Positions 1 through 11,164 of a stretch of DNA of 64,000 nucleotides are shown here, piece by piece. Location of the stretch: NCBI RefSeq assembly GCF_028640845.1, contig NC_080540.1, positions 154,201,920 to 154,265,919 on the forward strand. Direction: 5' to 3'. Source of the DNA: Ahaetulla prasina. Its lineage: Eukaryota; Chordata; Lepidosauria; Squamata; Colubridae. The notes beneath the pieces are model-generated. The model was given only the letters and a program-made list of their open reading frames with translations. It ran no database searches and was not told where the DNA came from. The position numbers and the translations under genes were made by a program. Numbering within the stretch: position 1 is the stretch's first letter; every line of letters begins with the position of its first letter.

Positions 1-8
1 TGTGGTTC

Positions 9-880
9 TCAGAAGTAGCTGCCATTGGAGATAGCGGTGCATGACCACCAGGTCAGGGATTCCCGCACATCGGGTGGAAATGCAACTCTTGAGTGGGAGG
101 AACTACAGTGCCGCCGTTGATGAGGCAAGAGGAACCACTGCAGGGGTCTGCTGTGGAGGTGAGACCATGGTATGATTCCAAATGTAGAGACCATTTTACC
201 TAGAAGTTGTGATAATTGGAATATGGAGGAATGCAGATGACAGCGATTGGCTAATGATGAGAAACTATCCCTACAGTCCCTCAAGAGAAAAACCATGGAG
301 AGAGTGGTATCTATCTCCATGCCCAAGTGGAGAATGCGGGTGGTTGGGGAAAGGTGGCTTTTATCCCAATTTATAGAGAAACCATGGGCTTGGAAGATCC
401 TGACGGTAGTATCAAGATCCTGTTTAGCTGATTGTAATGATCGGGATTGGATGAGGATAATCCATGGCAACGCTCGGTATTGAAAATGGCGTCCAGAGTA
501 TGAAAATCTTAGGTACTGGTGATAAAAAGGGTGGATGGGGATATGGAGGTAAGCCTCTATTAAATCTATCGATGAAAGGAAATCCCCTGGTCGGATGGTG
601 GAAAGAGAGTGCATTTTGAACTGGCGGTAGATTATGTATCAGCTCAAGGACTTTAAATCTAGAATTGCCCACCAGCCCCCAAGGACTTCCACACAACGAA
701 TAACCGGGAATAGAATCCAAGACCCCTCTGTTCAGTGAGGACTGGTTCAATAGCGGTGATAGAAAGGAGGTGATCTATAGCCGATTGTATAAGAAGTCTC
801 TGGAGTGATTCTTAGAAACGGGGCATCTTACGAAAAACCCTCACAGATTGTGGTCTTAACCCACTCATCCGACATGATTA
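9..880 (-). pseudogene. DIRS reverse transcriptase remnant, active site deleted
   Basis: A 201-codon open stretch (9-614) resembles the middle of the RT of copy 2: palm motif SIDLIEAYLHIPI, then QYRALP, then the thumb-side blocks INWDKSHL, LLGKMVS and LHSRPLQWFLLPHQ. Compared with copy 2, about 34 residues between QYRALP and ILIQS are missing. That deletion removes the FGLSSAP block and the catalytic YLDD box, so no polymerase activity is possible. The frame stays open across the deletion by chance. The N-terminal part (about 615-880) continues in other frames with stops. RNase H and everything downstream lie outside the window. Confidence 0.8.
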
Positions 881-884
881 GGTC

Positions 885-1019
885 CCAGTTTATTTATTTA
901 TTTATTTATTTATTTATTTTATTAGATTTATAAACCGCCCTTCTCCCGAAGGACTCAGGGCGGTGTACAGCCAAAATAAAAAGAAACAATGTACAGTTAA
1001 AATAAAATTAAAAAACATG
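885..1019 (-). repeat. L2-type LINE 3' tail inserted in DIRS copy 1
   Basis: The stretch carries the hairpin CGCCCTTCTCCCGAAGGACT, with CAGGGCGG next to it, which is the reverse complement of the tail shared by the plus-strand L2 copies at 4318, 13445 and 20943. A TTTA-repeat tail lies at 893-920, so the LINE's 3' end points left. It sits between the gag and RT remnants and was therefore inserted after copy 1. Only the last 130 bases or so are present. I did not find a clear target duplication. Confidence 0.65.
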
Positions 1020-2792
1020 GTTGGCCGCAAAGTGGGCCGCAAAGTGGGACAAGCGAGCGCCAACCGGGAGCGAGAGAAGCCTACTTGATGCGCCAGAAGG
1101 GATACCCTTTCCCTCCCCTGATGGGCCTGTGGCCCGTGAACCTAGATCCCTGCCTGACTTGATTGGAGTGGGAAGCACTGGCCGAGAAGAATCTTTGAGA
1201 TCGTTGGTTGTTGTAGAACGAGCCAGAGGCTCGAAAGAATTAAGACCGGTTGTACGGTTGGGGTGTGGATTCACTTTGTCTGGAGGCTGATGGAAGAATT
1301 TTGCGTTTGTCACGAGTTTCCACCAAGATGGGTTCCAATGGGGCTCTGAATAACTTGTTGTTAGAGAAAGGAGCTGCTGCTAGGCGCCACTTGTTACGAG
1401 TGTCCACTTGCCATTGGTGAAGACATAAAAGACGCCTGGAGGTGACTGAAGTGCCTATGGCCTTGGCAGCGAATCTAGCGGCGTTAAGCGTGGCATCGGC
1501 CGAATATGCGAGAGAGGCTCTGATCTTATTAAGGTCCTGGTGTGACCTAATATCAGAGGGAGGAATCCTGTCCTGGAGTTGATTAAGCCAAATTAAGGAG
1601 GCGCAATCAAAGAAAGAAGATGTGGATGCTTTGACCACCCAGGCAGCCGCCTGGTGGGCTTTGATCAGAATCCTCTCAGCTCTTTTATCTTCAGGATGAA
1701 GTGATTCATCAGATGGGCCCGTAAGGGGAGAGGCCGAAGCTAACGCCACTATGGGGGCGTTAACAGAAGGAACCTGTAGGATGGTGTCTAGATTTTGGGC
1801 TACGTTATATAAACGTTTGTCCAATCCACTGGGGCTGAGGCCCAAGCCGGGAACAGCCCATTGGCGCTGAGCAACATCCTCAAAGAGTTTAAGAGGTGGG
1901 ACTGTTTCAGCTTCGATGGCCGGTTCCATAAATAAAGGATTGGATCTGTCTCAGGTTGTGAGGTTGGAGGAAGACAGTTGACCCCCAACCTGCTGGTGTT
2001 TTGGGCCTTGAACAACAGAGAGCACAACATCTGAGGTTTAAAAAGGCCAATGAATGAGGGCTGATCAGGTTCCAGGCCCTCATCATCCGATAAGGAGAGC
2101 TCTCTGTTGATCTCCTCATCTGACACGGAACCTTGGCCCAGGGCAGGGTCATAATAATCTCTGCCTTCTTCCATACGCAAGAATGGTGGTATTGATCTGC
2201 TCTGAGAGAAGACTCGCCTCTGGCTGGAGAATTGCCCTGTAGGAGGCACTGGGCCAAGCCCTGCTTAACGGCCTCCAAAGGTGTCAGGAATTTGGAACCT
2301 TGGTGCAGGAGCAGACCCTGGGCCAGAAAGGGAAGGGACCAAGGACGAGGCTTGTGCTGCCTGAGGATGAACCTGTTGGACCAAAGCCAGTTAAATGGGA
2401 AGCTCCGGAAGGGGCTGAAATAAAGAGCCCAAGCTGGCTGGGGAGTGTTGAACTGAAGTGGCCAAACGGTCTGGGGACCAGGCTGCGGGATCTGCCAGAG
2501 CCAAAGAAGAGGAAGCCCTTACTGGACTGAGATCCCTGATGGGAGAACCCGAAGAGGCCGTCTGGGCAGGAGTAGAAGCCTTGTTGGCTGCTTGAGCTTG
2601 CACTCAGTTTATAACCTTTTCTAGCGCCTTGTGTCTGCGCTCCTCAGCTTTTGATGGCTTCGCAGATTTGTCCCTGGAAGCTTTGTCCCTGGTCTCCCTC
2701 CTCTGAGATCCTGAAGAACCCTCCCTGAGTTCTGAATGATGCCTATGGCGATCCCTAGATGGAGCCTCGTGGTCCACATTTGCATCTGCCAT
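1020..2792 (-). pseudogene. DIRS gag remnant, copy 1
   Basis: The presumed start is the ATG at 2792 (MADANVDHEAPSR), in the same position and style as MADATITQLDL of copy 2. The frame hits a stop at 2604, just after EERRHKALEKV, and then continues in the same frame to about 2391. Later blocks appear in different frames: the DQPSFIGLFKPQM region at about 2000-2100, and PEDKRAERILIKAHQAAAWV through TRNKWRLA at 1240-1929. The C-terminal part near 1020-1250 is in yet another frame. At least one nonsense change and several frameshifts make it non-coding. The function in an intact element is the structural Gag protein of the particle. Confidence 0.75.
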
Positions 2793-3286
2793 TTTGGTTG
2801 AAGGAATTGCAAATGGCCGCCTTGTGCGCCAAAAACGAAAGAGAAGGGGGTCCGCTACTCACGATCCGCTGATCCACCTGGTCTGCTGAAATCCACAACC
2901 ATGGCTGTGGCGGGGAGCTGTTGGGCTGCTCCACCCACTGATCACTCGTCCTCCGGATGCAAACACGATCCAATCAGCGTGGGAAAGGCTTCGCGCCAGA
3001 AGCTGCAGAGCAATTGCTCCTAATGCAGCAATTCTCGCCCTCCCTAAATAGGGAACAACGGGGGTGGGGGGGAGGCAGGGAGGCGAGCTCCGCTCCCCCG
3101 CAGGAACTACCAGCTGGCAGCCCTGAGCCGCTCCGCAGAGCCTTCAGCGGTATCAGGCAAATGCCCTTCTCACCAGAATGGAAATCCTCTGCCTGGAACC
3201 AGAGAAATGCTGAAAAATAGAACAGCTGCTAGGAGAACTCGGGCAGAGCTAAGGATAGACATGTCCGATCTTAGTAGACTGAGTTG

Positions 3287-3400
3287 AAAAGCTGGAGAGT
3301 TAGGAAGAGGCGGGGCCAAAACAAATCAGCAGACTCGGTCCTGACAGTCAGACATGGGAGTTAACCCATACCTGACTGCTGTTCCCACTGACTGCGAGAA
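3287..3400. repeat. Terminal repeat of DIRS copy 1 (right end)
   Basis: This has the same architecture as the right terminus of copy 2 (43034-43154): GAAAAGCTGG, a GAGG/GGCGGGGCC segment, GACTCGGTCC, AACCCAT-CCTGAC and a GAGAA end. The partner repeat is outside the window. The sequence is clearly diverged from copy 2, so this is a different subfamily. Confidence 0.6.
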
Positions 3401-3530
3401 CATGTCTATTTGTTCAATGTCATGGTAAAATGGCACAATGCATACATAAATACCACACTCTTCATAAAACTACACATCACCAAGCATACCTAATGCTTCT
3501 AGAACATATTACCAAATCTATTGTCTATAT

Positions 3531-3632
3531 TGAACTGAAATGGACTCCAGAAGACGGTAGAGGGAAAACCTGGAGAATGTTGTCCATGGGGTCGCAATGG
3601 GTCAGACACAACTTCGCAACTAACAATAATTG
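3531..3632 (+). repeat. BovB (RTE-clade) LINE, extreme 3' end
   Basis: It reads TGGAGAATGTTGTCCATGGG, then a GTCGCAATGGGTCAGACACA-type segment and ACTTCGCAACTAACAATAA. This is the reverse complement of the start of the longer BovB piece at 60718-61115. BovB is an RTE-clade LINE common in squamates and ruminants and known for horizontal transfer. Only about 100 bases remain, encoding the last residues of ORF2 (WRMLSMGSQWVRHNFATN). Confidence 0.75.
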
Positions 3633-3664
3633 TCTATATTACAGATTTATTTTGTTTTGACCCG

Positions 3665-3860
3665 CTAGATAAGAGATAAATTTATTTATTCAATTTCTGT
3701 ACCTGCCCATCTCAAGCAAGTGACTCTGGACTGCCAACAATTATAACGCTTAGTTGATAGTGCAGCCTCCTAATGTTTAGTTTAATTCTATCTCCCCAGC
3801 AAGATCAATACACAAATCAACAGGGAGGATCTATTAAAACACAGACCACAAACAAGAAAA
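3665..3860 (-). repeat. Unclassified repeat tail
   Basis: The start (TTATTTATTCAATTTCTGTA, then CCTGCCCATCTCAAGCAAGTGACTCTGGAC split by a few bases) recurs at about 30760-30815. This is the style of a LINE or SINE 3' tail read in reverse. Too little is conserved to name the family. Confidence 0.35.
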
Positions 3861-4311
3861 CAACAGAGCAACACAAGTTGTCACCTACAGCTCACAGCTC
3901 AAGCCATATAAATGCATTATTAATAGGCTGCAATCCTATTAGGCAATGATTCCACATTTTACAAGAACCTCAGGGTAGGCCGTACTTGGATAAGAGATAA
4001 CCACCAACTAGAAGTAAATTCTTACAAGCAAAAACAGTACAACGATATAAGATGGGAGCAGGGCCTGCAACAAACTCAGATATCCATAGGTTGCCCTTGA
4101 CCTACAACTGATCACTTAACAACCTTTCAAAGTTATGGCAGATTCAAATAAAGTTATAGGTAGTCCTTGAGTTACAACAGTTCATTTAGTGACCGTTTGA
4201 AATTACAATTGCCCTAAAAAGTGTAGTTATCATTGTTTTTCACACTTACAGCCATTGCAGCATCCTCATGGTCATGTGATCAAAATTTAGATGCTTGGCA
4301 ACTGATTGACA

Positions 4312-5019
4312 TTTATATACAGTCAGCTGCATTCGCAGCTGCATCTGCGGCTGACTGTTGGGGGCGAGTTAGTGGCCCCAAAGGAGGTGGTTCGCAACTT
4401 GGGCGTCCTCCTGGATGGACGGTTGTCCTTTGATGAACATCTGGCGGCCGTCTCCAGGAGGGCCTTTTACCAAGTTCGCTTGGTCCGCCAGTTGCGTCCC
4501 TTCCTTGACCGGGATGCCTTATGCACGGTCACTCACGCTCTGGTTACATCTAGGTTGGATTACTGCAATGCTCTCTACATGGGGCTGCCCTTGAGGTGCA
4601 CCCGGAGGCTACAGTTAGTCCAGAATGCGGCTGCGCGAGTGGTAACGGGAGCCGCTTGTGGCTCCCACGTAGCACCACTACTCCGTAGCCTGCACTGGCT
4701 TCCTGTGGCTTTTCGGGTGCGCTTCAAGATTTTGGTTACCACCTTCAAAGCGCTCCATGGCTTAGGACCCGAGTACTTACGAGACCGCCTGCTGTTACCC
4801 TATGCCTCCCACCGACCCGTACGCTCTCACAGAGAGGGTCTCCTCAGGGTGCCGTCCGCCAAACAGTGTCGGCTGGTGGCCCGCAGGAGTAGGGCCTTCT
4901 CTGTGGGAGCATCGACGCTCTGGAACGAACTTCCCCCTGGCTTACGTCAAGTGCCTGATCTTCGGACCTCCCGTCGTGAGCTAAAAACACATCTATTTAT
5001 TCAAGCGGGACTGGCATAA
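4312..5019 (+). pseudogene. L2-type ORF2 C-terminal fragment (RT thumb and tail)
   Basis: The frame is open for about 235 codons and ends in a natural stop before the 3' UTR. Motifs in order: VVRNLGVLLDGRLSFDEHL, TSRLDYCNALYMGLP, LQLVQNAAARVVTG, LRSLHWLPVAFRVRFKIL, FKALHGLGPEYL and RRSRAFSVGASTLWNELPPG. These are the post-palm motifs of L2/CR1-group reverse transcriptases. The endonuclease and the palm with the catalytic aspartates are missing through 5' truncation. The absence of stops suggests a fairly young insertion. It is not a host gene: there is no start context and the upstream sequence is an unrelated TIR element. Confidence 0.8.
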
Positions 5020-5229
5020 TAGTGTTAAATTTTAATTCGGGGTTTTATTAATATTTCTAAAATTTTAAAACTAAATTTTTAATTATCAGCCTTTTTGTAA
5101 TTTGCTATGTTTTAAATGTTTTAATTGTATATATTTCGTGTTTTATCTTTGGCTATACACCGCCCTGAGTCCTTCGGGAGAAGGGCGGTATAAAAATTTA
5201 ATAAAATAAATAAATAAAATAAATAAATA
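4318..5229 (+). mobile_element. L2-type LINE, 5'-truncated, inserted in a TIR element
   Basis: The element carries the C-terminal part of ORF2 (about 4321-5019), then an AT-rich 3' UTR, the hairpin CCCTGAGTCCTTCGGGAGAA with GGGCGG, and an AATAAA-repeat tail to 5229. The flanking sequence on both sides is one TIR element, so the insertion is younger than that element. The tail hairpin is shared by the copies at 885, 13445 and 20943 and by the SINE at 30862. The naming as L2 rather than another CR1-group clade rests on protein style only. Confidence 0.75.
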
Positions 5230-5467
5230 TGACTGTTTCAAAGTCCCAGGATCATGTCATCCCCTTTTGTGACCGTCTGACAAGCAAAATCAATGGGGAA
5301 GCCAGATTCGTTTAACAACCATGTTACTAACTTAACAGCTGCACTGATTCACTTAACAATTGTGGCAAGAAAAGTCATAAAATGGGTCAAAATTCACTTA
5401 ACAACTGTTTCACTTAGCAACAGAAATGTTGGGCCCAACTGTGGTCATAAGTCAAGAATTATATGTA

Positions 5468-6439
5468 CTTACAACCCATTGACATTTCCCGGCAACAACA
5501 CTCACTGGATAAGCTGGATTCAGACTTAAGGCCAAGCGATTTGCTTAAAGACCTTGTGATCTGCTTCACCACCATCATAAAAATGGTCATAAAATTACGT
5601 TCGGTTACCACAACTTCCAACCACAACAATTTACAACCAGTATTCTGAGTTATTACAATTGTGGTCATAAGTTGAGGGCTATCTGCAGAATGCTTCCACA
5701 AATATACCAACCAAACCATTATGTGCCCCAAAAGCTTCACACAGAACATTAATGGCATCTTCATATACTCTTCGTGATGATATATATCATGAAATGTGAT
5801 AGATACCATCATTTGCCAGCAATGCCAGAGTGGACTCTACGTAAAACAAAGAGGTCAAGACTTCATGCAAAAGAATTAATAGACACAAATTTGACATCAG
5901 GGCTCAAAACAGAGACAAAACTGTATTTTAGCTACCCAAGACTCTCTATCACAGATTTCGAAGTAGTGATTTTAGAACAAAGAAACTTAGGCAGCACAGT
6001 TAAATGAGAGACTACTAGTTTATATCAAAAGATTTCTGGCTATCTCAGAAGGACTAAACAAACACAAAAGGTTCTTACCAAACAGTTTTATTAATTGATT
6101 ACCTGTAATCTGCCTCTCAAAGAACTCTATCTGCGTAACTTGCCTATCTTCACTCCTTCCTCATCTTAATATATTTAAGTCCTACATCAGTTAAGTAACG
6201 CCATGCATCCTTAATAGATGAAATAGATGAAATGGGTTTTGACAGCTGATGCCTTAAAAATGATTACTTTCAAAAGATGCTGCCAAACTTTTTCTGAATC
6301 ATCTATCCACGATTACACCATGGTGATACATCACTAATTCTCTCATTCTTTCCTCATATCACATAAAATAATGCATTTTAATTGGTTCCTCTTCTATGCG
6401 TAGGGATGAATAAATAAAGTATATAACTGAACTAAAGGA
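5468..6439. other. AT-rich interval, one decayed TIR-like fragment
   Basis: About 5540-5690 resembles a badly decayed member of the 390-bp family (CATAAAAATGGTCATAAAAT; GGTCATAAGTTGAGGGCTAT). Nothing else is recognisable. Confidence 0.35.
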
Positions 6440-6720
6440 GCTTTTTTTTTTTTCAAGAGACAACTGGGCTTTCTTGTTCTTCTCTGAAGACATTTCGCTT
6501 CTCATCGAAGAAGCTTCTTCAGCTCTTACTGGATGGTGGGGAATGGAAGGATTTATGTTCCTTGCAGACAAATGGTCATTTGCATTCTTTTTAGAGAGTC
6601 ATTGAGGATACTTGGAGGTTTATCTGTGTCCTCAGGATCACCTGAGTATTGCGAACAGGTGTGGAGTCTTCTTGGAATTGCTGAAAGGACTGTTTTGAAC
6701 AGCCCTCTCTCAACAGAGGG
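6440..6720 (-). repeat. Repeat with TTCGCTTCTCATC box, possibly Penelope-like
   Basis: It contains GACATTTCGCTTCTCATCGA, then AGAAGCTTCTTCAGC, preceded by CAAGAGACAACTGG. The same segments occur at 45465-45611 in both orientations. I read it as a dispersed vertebrate repeat. A Penelope-like retroelement is one possibility, because such elements leave inverted partial copies, but the class is not proven from this sequence. Confidence 0.4.
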
Positions 6721-6724
6721 AGAG

Positions 6725-6865
6725 ATATATGACATCATCTATCTTCAGTCTACAGCACAGGAACGGGAACTCACCCCTTCATGACATCATATGGTGCTTG
6801 GGTCTTGAACTGCCAACCTTCTGGTCAACAAACCCAGCGTCTTAACTGCTAGGCTACCTGTGCTC
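6725..6865 (-). repeat. tRNA-derived SINE (5' part)
   Basis: Read on the minus strand it has AGCACAGGTAGCCTAGCAGT, then TAAGACGCTGGGTTTGTTGA (A-box region), and GGCAGTTCAAGACCC (B-box-like GTTCAAGAC). The A-to-B spacing fits a tRNA-derived Pol III promoter. The A box is degenerate, so it is an old copy. Confidence 0.6.
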
Positions 6866-8747
6866 TAATTTTCTTCCTAGAGCAAAGGACCAGGGAATAT
6901 TTCTGAATGATATGCAACAGGGCTGGAGTATCTGTGGATACACAACTTATGAGAACTTTTTATGTTCTCCCTGAATGTCAGAAATCTCGAAATTAAGAAA
7001 AGAAACACCCATAATCTTACTATTTGTATTGTACGCAGTGTATAATGATGATTATACATTGCATACAATATAAATATTCTTGGAAGCTAAGATTATGAAA
7101 ATTCCCAGGTCCAAGACTTCATTCTGGCCTTATGTTAGAGATACCAAGAAAATTTACCTAGGTAGAAGGAGAATTGGTCAACACAATTTTTCTCACCAGC
7201 TCCTTCCTCTAGATAGATGATGTTTCTAATAAATCCCACAAAAAATATTACAAATACATCCTGTCACACAATTTCACTACAATTGTTTCATTACAGTTTC
7301 CTCTGCATTAACTCTGCTAAAATATTAAATTTTAACACATCATGTTAACATTTCTCATATCTTCAAAAAAATTAAATCTTTAATTTTCTGAATACACAAA
7401 AAAGACATTATGGTTAAATTGTAGATAAATATACACTAACAAATGCAAATAAAGCTATATTTTATTGGAACATATTAACTTTGTAGTTGATGAGAAAATG
7501 GGAATCCTATCTAATTGTTTTGTATGAATATTCCATAATATACTCTTATACTAATTACACATATACAGTTTCCGAGATTAAGCCCCTAACAGCTGCTCTA
7601 GATTCTCACAAAGCTTATTAATCAGATTTATTGAAAGGAGAAAAAAGATTAGATTACAAAATCTTGGAAACTTGATATACTCCATTTACCAATAAGCTTG
7701 TTGGGGTTGGAACTTTTAGCTCTTCTTTACTTGACTGTCTGTTTGTTAAAATATATTTTTATTACATATTTGTAAGAAAGGAAAACAAAGAAAACAAAAG
7801 ACAAGAAAAGGGGGAGGGAAGAGGCAAAATAGGCAAAGAAAACCCAAAGTCACATATTTACATATTTACATAATTTACATATCATAAGCATAACTAAATT
7901 TGCGATACATAACTAATTGGGTTTACATACTGAATATCCGATATCATTTCAAAAACTGAAAGTCATTGCTGAAATGCAATTATGTAAGATTAGCAGTAAT
8001 CAACACAGTATAAATTATTAAAAAAAATACTAATTTCTGACCAAATGGTGAAAGATTTATCCTTATTTAAGGATACTTGAAAGTTAGAATATTAAACCTT
8101 TATGCCAAGAGAAGCCTAAATTTCAGTTGTGATTCAAAAGCATAAATGGAATTATGCTTTAAAAAGGGCTTCAAATTAATTTGAATTGTTACAAATTTAT
8201 TTTGCTACTTTCTTTTCTGATATGGGAAGAAGGTTCCAGATGCTCTGGTCCTGTAGTAGTTTGCAAACCACCATGCATGAGTCCAAGATCTAAGAGATTC
8301 ACTATAGAGGGACACATACTCCCATCTAGGTCCCTCCACAGGTTATCTACACAAATGAATAGATTCCTCTCTACTCTTCAAGTTGAGGCTTATTCTGAAT
8401 CTGAAAACTGGCTGGGAACAGAGAAATCCCCTCCTTCCTCACCCAACCACAATTACCTTGTGGAGAAACAAAGTCTCATTACAAAACAGGCCAGGTGCTA
8501 AGTAACAATAGCTACAATTGTGAAGAGAGGCTTTCCACCATATTTCCAACCCCTTTCCAGTAATGGCCTGCCTACTGCCATCTATCATAGATCCCTCTCC
8601 CCATAATTTCAATTTTCCCACCACCACCTAATCCCAATGGGCCCAAGTGCTTATTTGTGGACCAAATAAACTAGGCCTTTTAAGCCCTGCTAAAAGCCTT
8701 TCCCTTCCAGTTCTGGGTGATTGCAAGTTTTATATTAACAATAGCAA
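6866..8747. other. AT-rich interval, nothing recognised
   Basis: There is low-complexity A+T sequence and a purine-rich run at 7774-7840. I see no TIR, ITR, LINE protein motif or credible exon. Confidence 0.4.
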
Positions 8748-9105
8748 TACAGGTAGTCCTCAATTTACAATAGTTCATTTAGCAATTGTTCAACATTACA
8801 ATGGCACTGAAAAAGTGACTTATGACCATTTTTCAGACTTACGACCATTGCAACAGCCCTGTGTTCACATGATCAGCTTGGCAACTGACTCATATTTATG
8901 ATGATTAAAGTGTCCCAGAGTCATGTGGTCTCCTTTTGTGACCTTCTGACAAGCAAAGTCAATAGAAAAGCCGTTTCACTTAACAACTGTTGTGTTTCAC
9001 TTAACAACTGTGGCAGAAAGGTCGTAAAATGGGGCAAATTTAACTTAAATGGTTTGCTTAACAGAAATTTTGGCTCACTTGTGGTTGTAAGTCGAAGACT
9101 TTGCC
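8748..9105 (+). mobile_element. TIR element, 390-bp family
   Basis: The left end TACAGGTAGTCCTCAATTTA has TA as its outermost pair. The internal blocks CATTTAGCAATTG, CTGACAAGCAAAGTCAATAG and GGTTGTAAGTCGAAGACT are present. The right terminus is eroded where it meets a CR1-L3-type fragment. Confidence 0.75.
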
Positions 9106-9109
9106 CTTT

Positions 9110-9385
9110 ATCTAGTATTACTATTCTTCTTCTCATCTTTCCTATCTCCTTATCTTCTTATGACTATAATATTGTTGCTTGTATCTTACAATTTATATTA
9201 TTTTATTTAATATCCTATGATTATCACTAAGTGTTGTATTTTATGATTTATGATGAATGTATTTTTACGATAAGTATGATCATAGTTTATCATTTATTGC
9301 TTGTATGTACACTGAGAGTTTATGCACCAGAGACAAATTCCTTGTGTGTCCAATCACACTTGGCCAACAAAGAATTCTATTCCAG
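9110..9385 (+). repeat. CR1-L3-type LINE 3' end
   Basis: The end contains AAATTCCTTGTGTGTCCAAT, then CACACTTGGCCAACAAAGAATTC-type sequence and TTCTATTCC. The same segment, reverse-complemented, forms the 3' end of the copy at 47547-48109, where it runs into a GAATA pentanucleotide tail. In snakes CR1-L3 (Snake1) elements are known for seeding such repeats. No coding sequence is retained. Confidence 0.65.
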
Positions 9386-11164
9386 AAGCTACTGGAACCT
9401 GCTTTCAGCAATTAGCTAATAGCAGAAGCTTCACAGACGCAACAAGGGCAAATTAAGTATTTTATTATCCAGGGGGAAAATATAGAACTGCAAAAAAATA
9501 AGTCTAAGGCAAAAACTCAAGAATTCAGTTTATACATAACCCCAAGATTTCAATCCTAGGCCTTTTCTCCAACCCTTCTGAGTCAACAGACATTGGGTGG
9601 TTCTTCTCTTTGCAGCCTCAACAGTGAAAGCTCCATGTTTACATATCCATGCCATCTGGCAAAAGCCCTGCTGATTTCTGCCTCATTAGCTTCAGCCCTC
9701 ATGGTTGCTTGTTTTGTTGTAGTCAGGCTCATGATCTAATCTGCAAAGAATAATACCTATCCAGTACTCCTAGTTTTTCTAGAACTAAGATTTCTACTTA
9801 TTTTAAACTGCAGATTGAAAGACTAAATGTGGGATGGAATAAATATCATAGTGAAATTAAATGCAAACATCTCAATAGTGTAAATGGCTCTGGTTTGTCC
9901 TCTTGCTTGACAAGAGAGAAAAGCAACAACCTGTTCTAACCTGACTTGAAATTAAAACTACAAACACACACATTTTAAAAAGCACAGATTCACAGCCTGT
10001 ATGCAAGACACACAACTAGCATTCAATTATGTTTACATCAGCAACCATTGCTTGAGGAATTCCATTGCTAAGGAAACCATACTGGCACATAACCAACATG
10101 GCTAAAATGCCAAATCCATTATTCTTTCCACTATAATGTTCATTTTCAAAAGGATCAAGGCAGAAAAAGCTTTTCCTTTTCTTTTAACCTACCCCAAAAC
10201 TTTTTCTACATCAGCTTTTCAAAAGTTTCAAAAATGTTCTATTTACATGGAATAGTTCAGGATGTGGCAAGCACTGCATTTCTTGAAAAAAATGTTTAAA
10301 ATAACATCTTAGATCGAGATCATGCAAACGTTATGATTTCAAAATACTCTGAATATGAAAAAAGCTACAAACGCTGTCTCAATTTAATGTGAAATCCAGT
10401 GATCTCTAGTGACAAGAAGGACCCATGCTGAGGAAATTAATTTTGAAAAGATTTGTGTAGTAACTTTATTGCTGTAAGTAAATGCCAGGCTGACTACCTT
10501 CTGCCAAAATACCAGGCTGACAACCCTCTGCCAGAATGTACTGCAGCCAGAAAGAAATATAAAGGCATGAAATTCACTCCAGGTATTTGCTTCAGTCTTA
10601 TAAACAAGAACCCTTCTTTGTTCTATCTCCCTCTGTGCAGAGGCAAGAAATGACATTATGGGCTTATTTTCACTAGTCCATTATCCTCCAGTTCTTAGTC
10701 CTTTCGGCTACTTTTTCCCCTTTTTTGTGTGTGACCAATACTTCCACTTAAAAAGACTAAGAGTTGACCTAGAACATTTTTCCTTGGGAGTTATATGAAA
10801 TCAAAATGAATTATTCCTTTGTGTATAGGCCAACTGCAAGGGAATTCTGCTCATGGATACAAGCTCTGTTGTGAATTTGCACTATTGCAACAGCAATCAG
10901 CTAAATGTGTGGAAAAACACATTTCTGAATTATATTGATTGACTCTTCATTGTCATAACTAGAATTTTAAAGTTACTTTAATAAAGTAACTCATTCTTTT
11001 CTCTTCTAAGGATATGGCCCTAACAATATTATTCACTCATGCTATCGTGTCACAGAATTAACAGGGAAACAGGGAAAGACAATATCAGAGTTCACGCCCC
11101 AAACTAGCCCAGTAATATTATTTACCTTATGCAAAGAAACCTGATGAAATTTTCTGTTATCAGT
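9386..11164. other. Interval with nothing recognised
   Basis: It is AT-rich with no repeat I can name. Short open frames near 10384-10656 have no motif and look like chance. A direct duplication of about 25 bp (TGCCAGGCTGACTACCTTCT and ACCAGGCTGACAACCCTCTG) lies at 10480-10535. Confidence 0.35.

Larger units (their letters stand above)
1..3400 (-). mobile_element. DIRS-type retrotransposon, copy 1 (5' half, decayed, cut by window edge)
   Basis: The sense strand is minus, so the element's 5' end is at the right (about 3400) and the rest runs off the left edge. Its identity comes from protein similarity to the complete copy at 37309-43154. The gag relatives share the blocks PEDKRA, DTRNKWRLA and EERRHKALEKV; the RT fragment shares DLIEAYLHIPI, INWDKSHL and LLGKMVS. 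The right end has the same layout as the terminus of copy 2: a purine-rich stretch after AAAGCTGG, then a CTGAC-type inverted segment, ending in GCGAGAA. The tyrosine recombinase, ICR and second ITR would lie left of the window. Stops and frameshifts in gag, a deletion in RT and an L2 tail inserted near 885-1019 show an old dead copy. Confidence 0.85.
4157..5467 (+). mobile_element. TIR element of the 390-bp family, split by an L2 insertion
   Basis: The left end (TATAGGTAGTCCTTGAGTTA) and right end (CATAAGTCAAGAATTATATG) match the termini of the recurrent family found at 8748, 19179, 22846, 25683, 29712, 32775 and 61410. The body carries the diagnostic blocks CATTTAGTGACC, CATGGTCATGTGATC, CTGACAAGCAAA and CAATGGGGAAGCCAGATT. 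The element is interrupted between about 4318 and 5229 by an L2 LINE. A second degenerate fragment of the same left end lies at 4086-4140. No coding capacity is seen. Confidence 0.75.
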
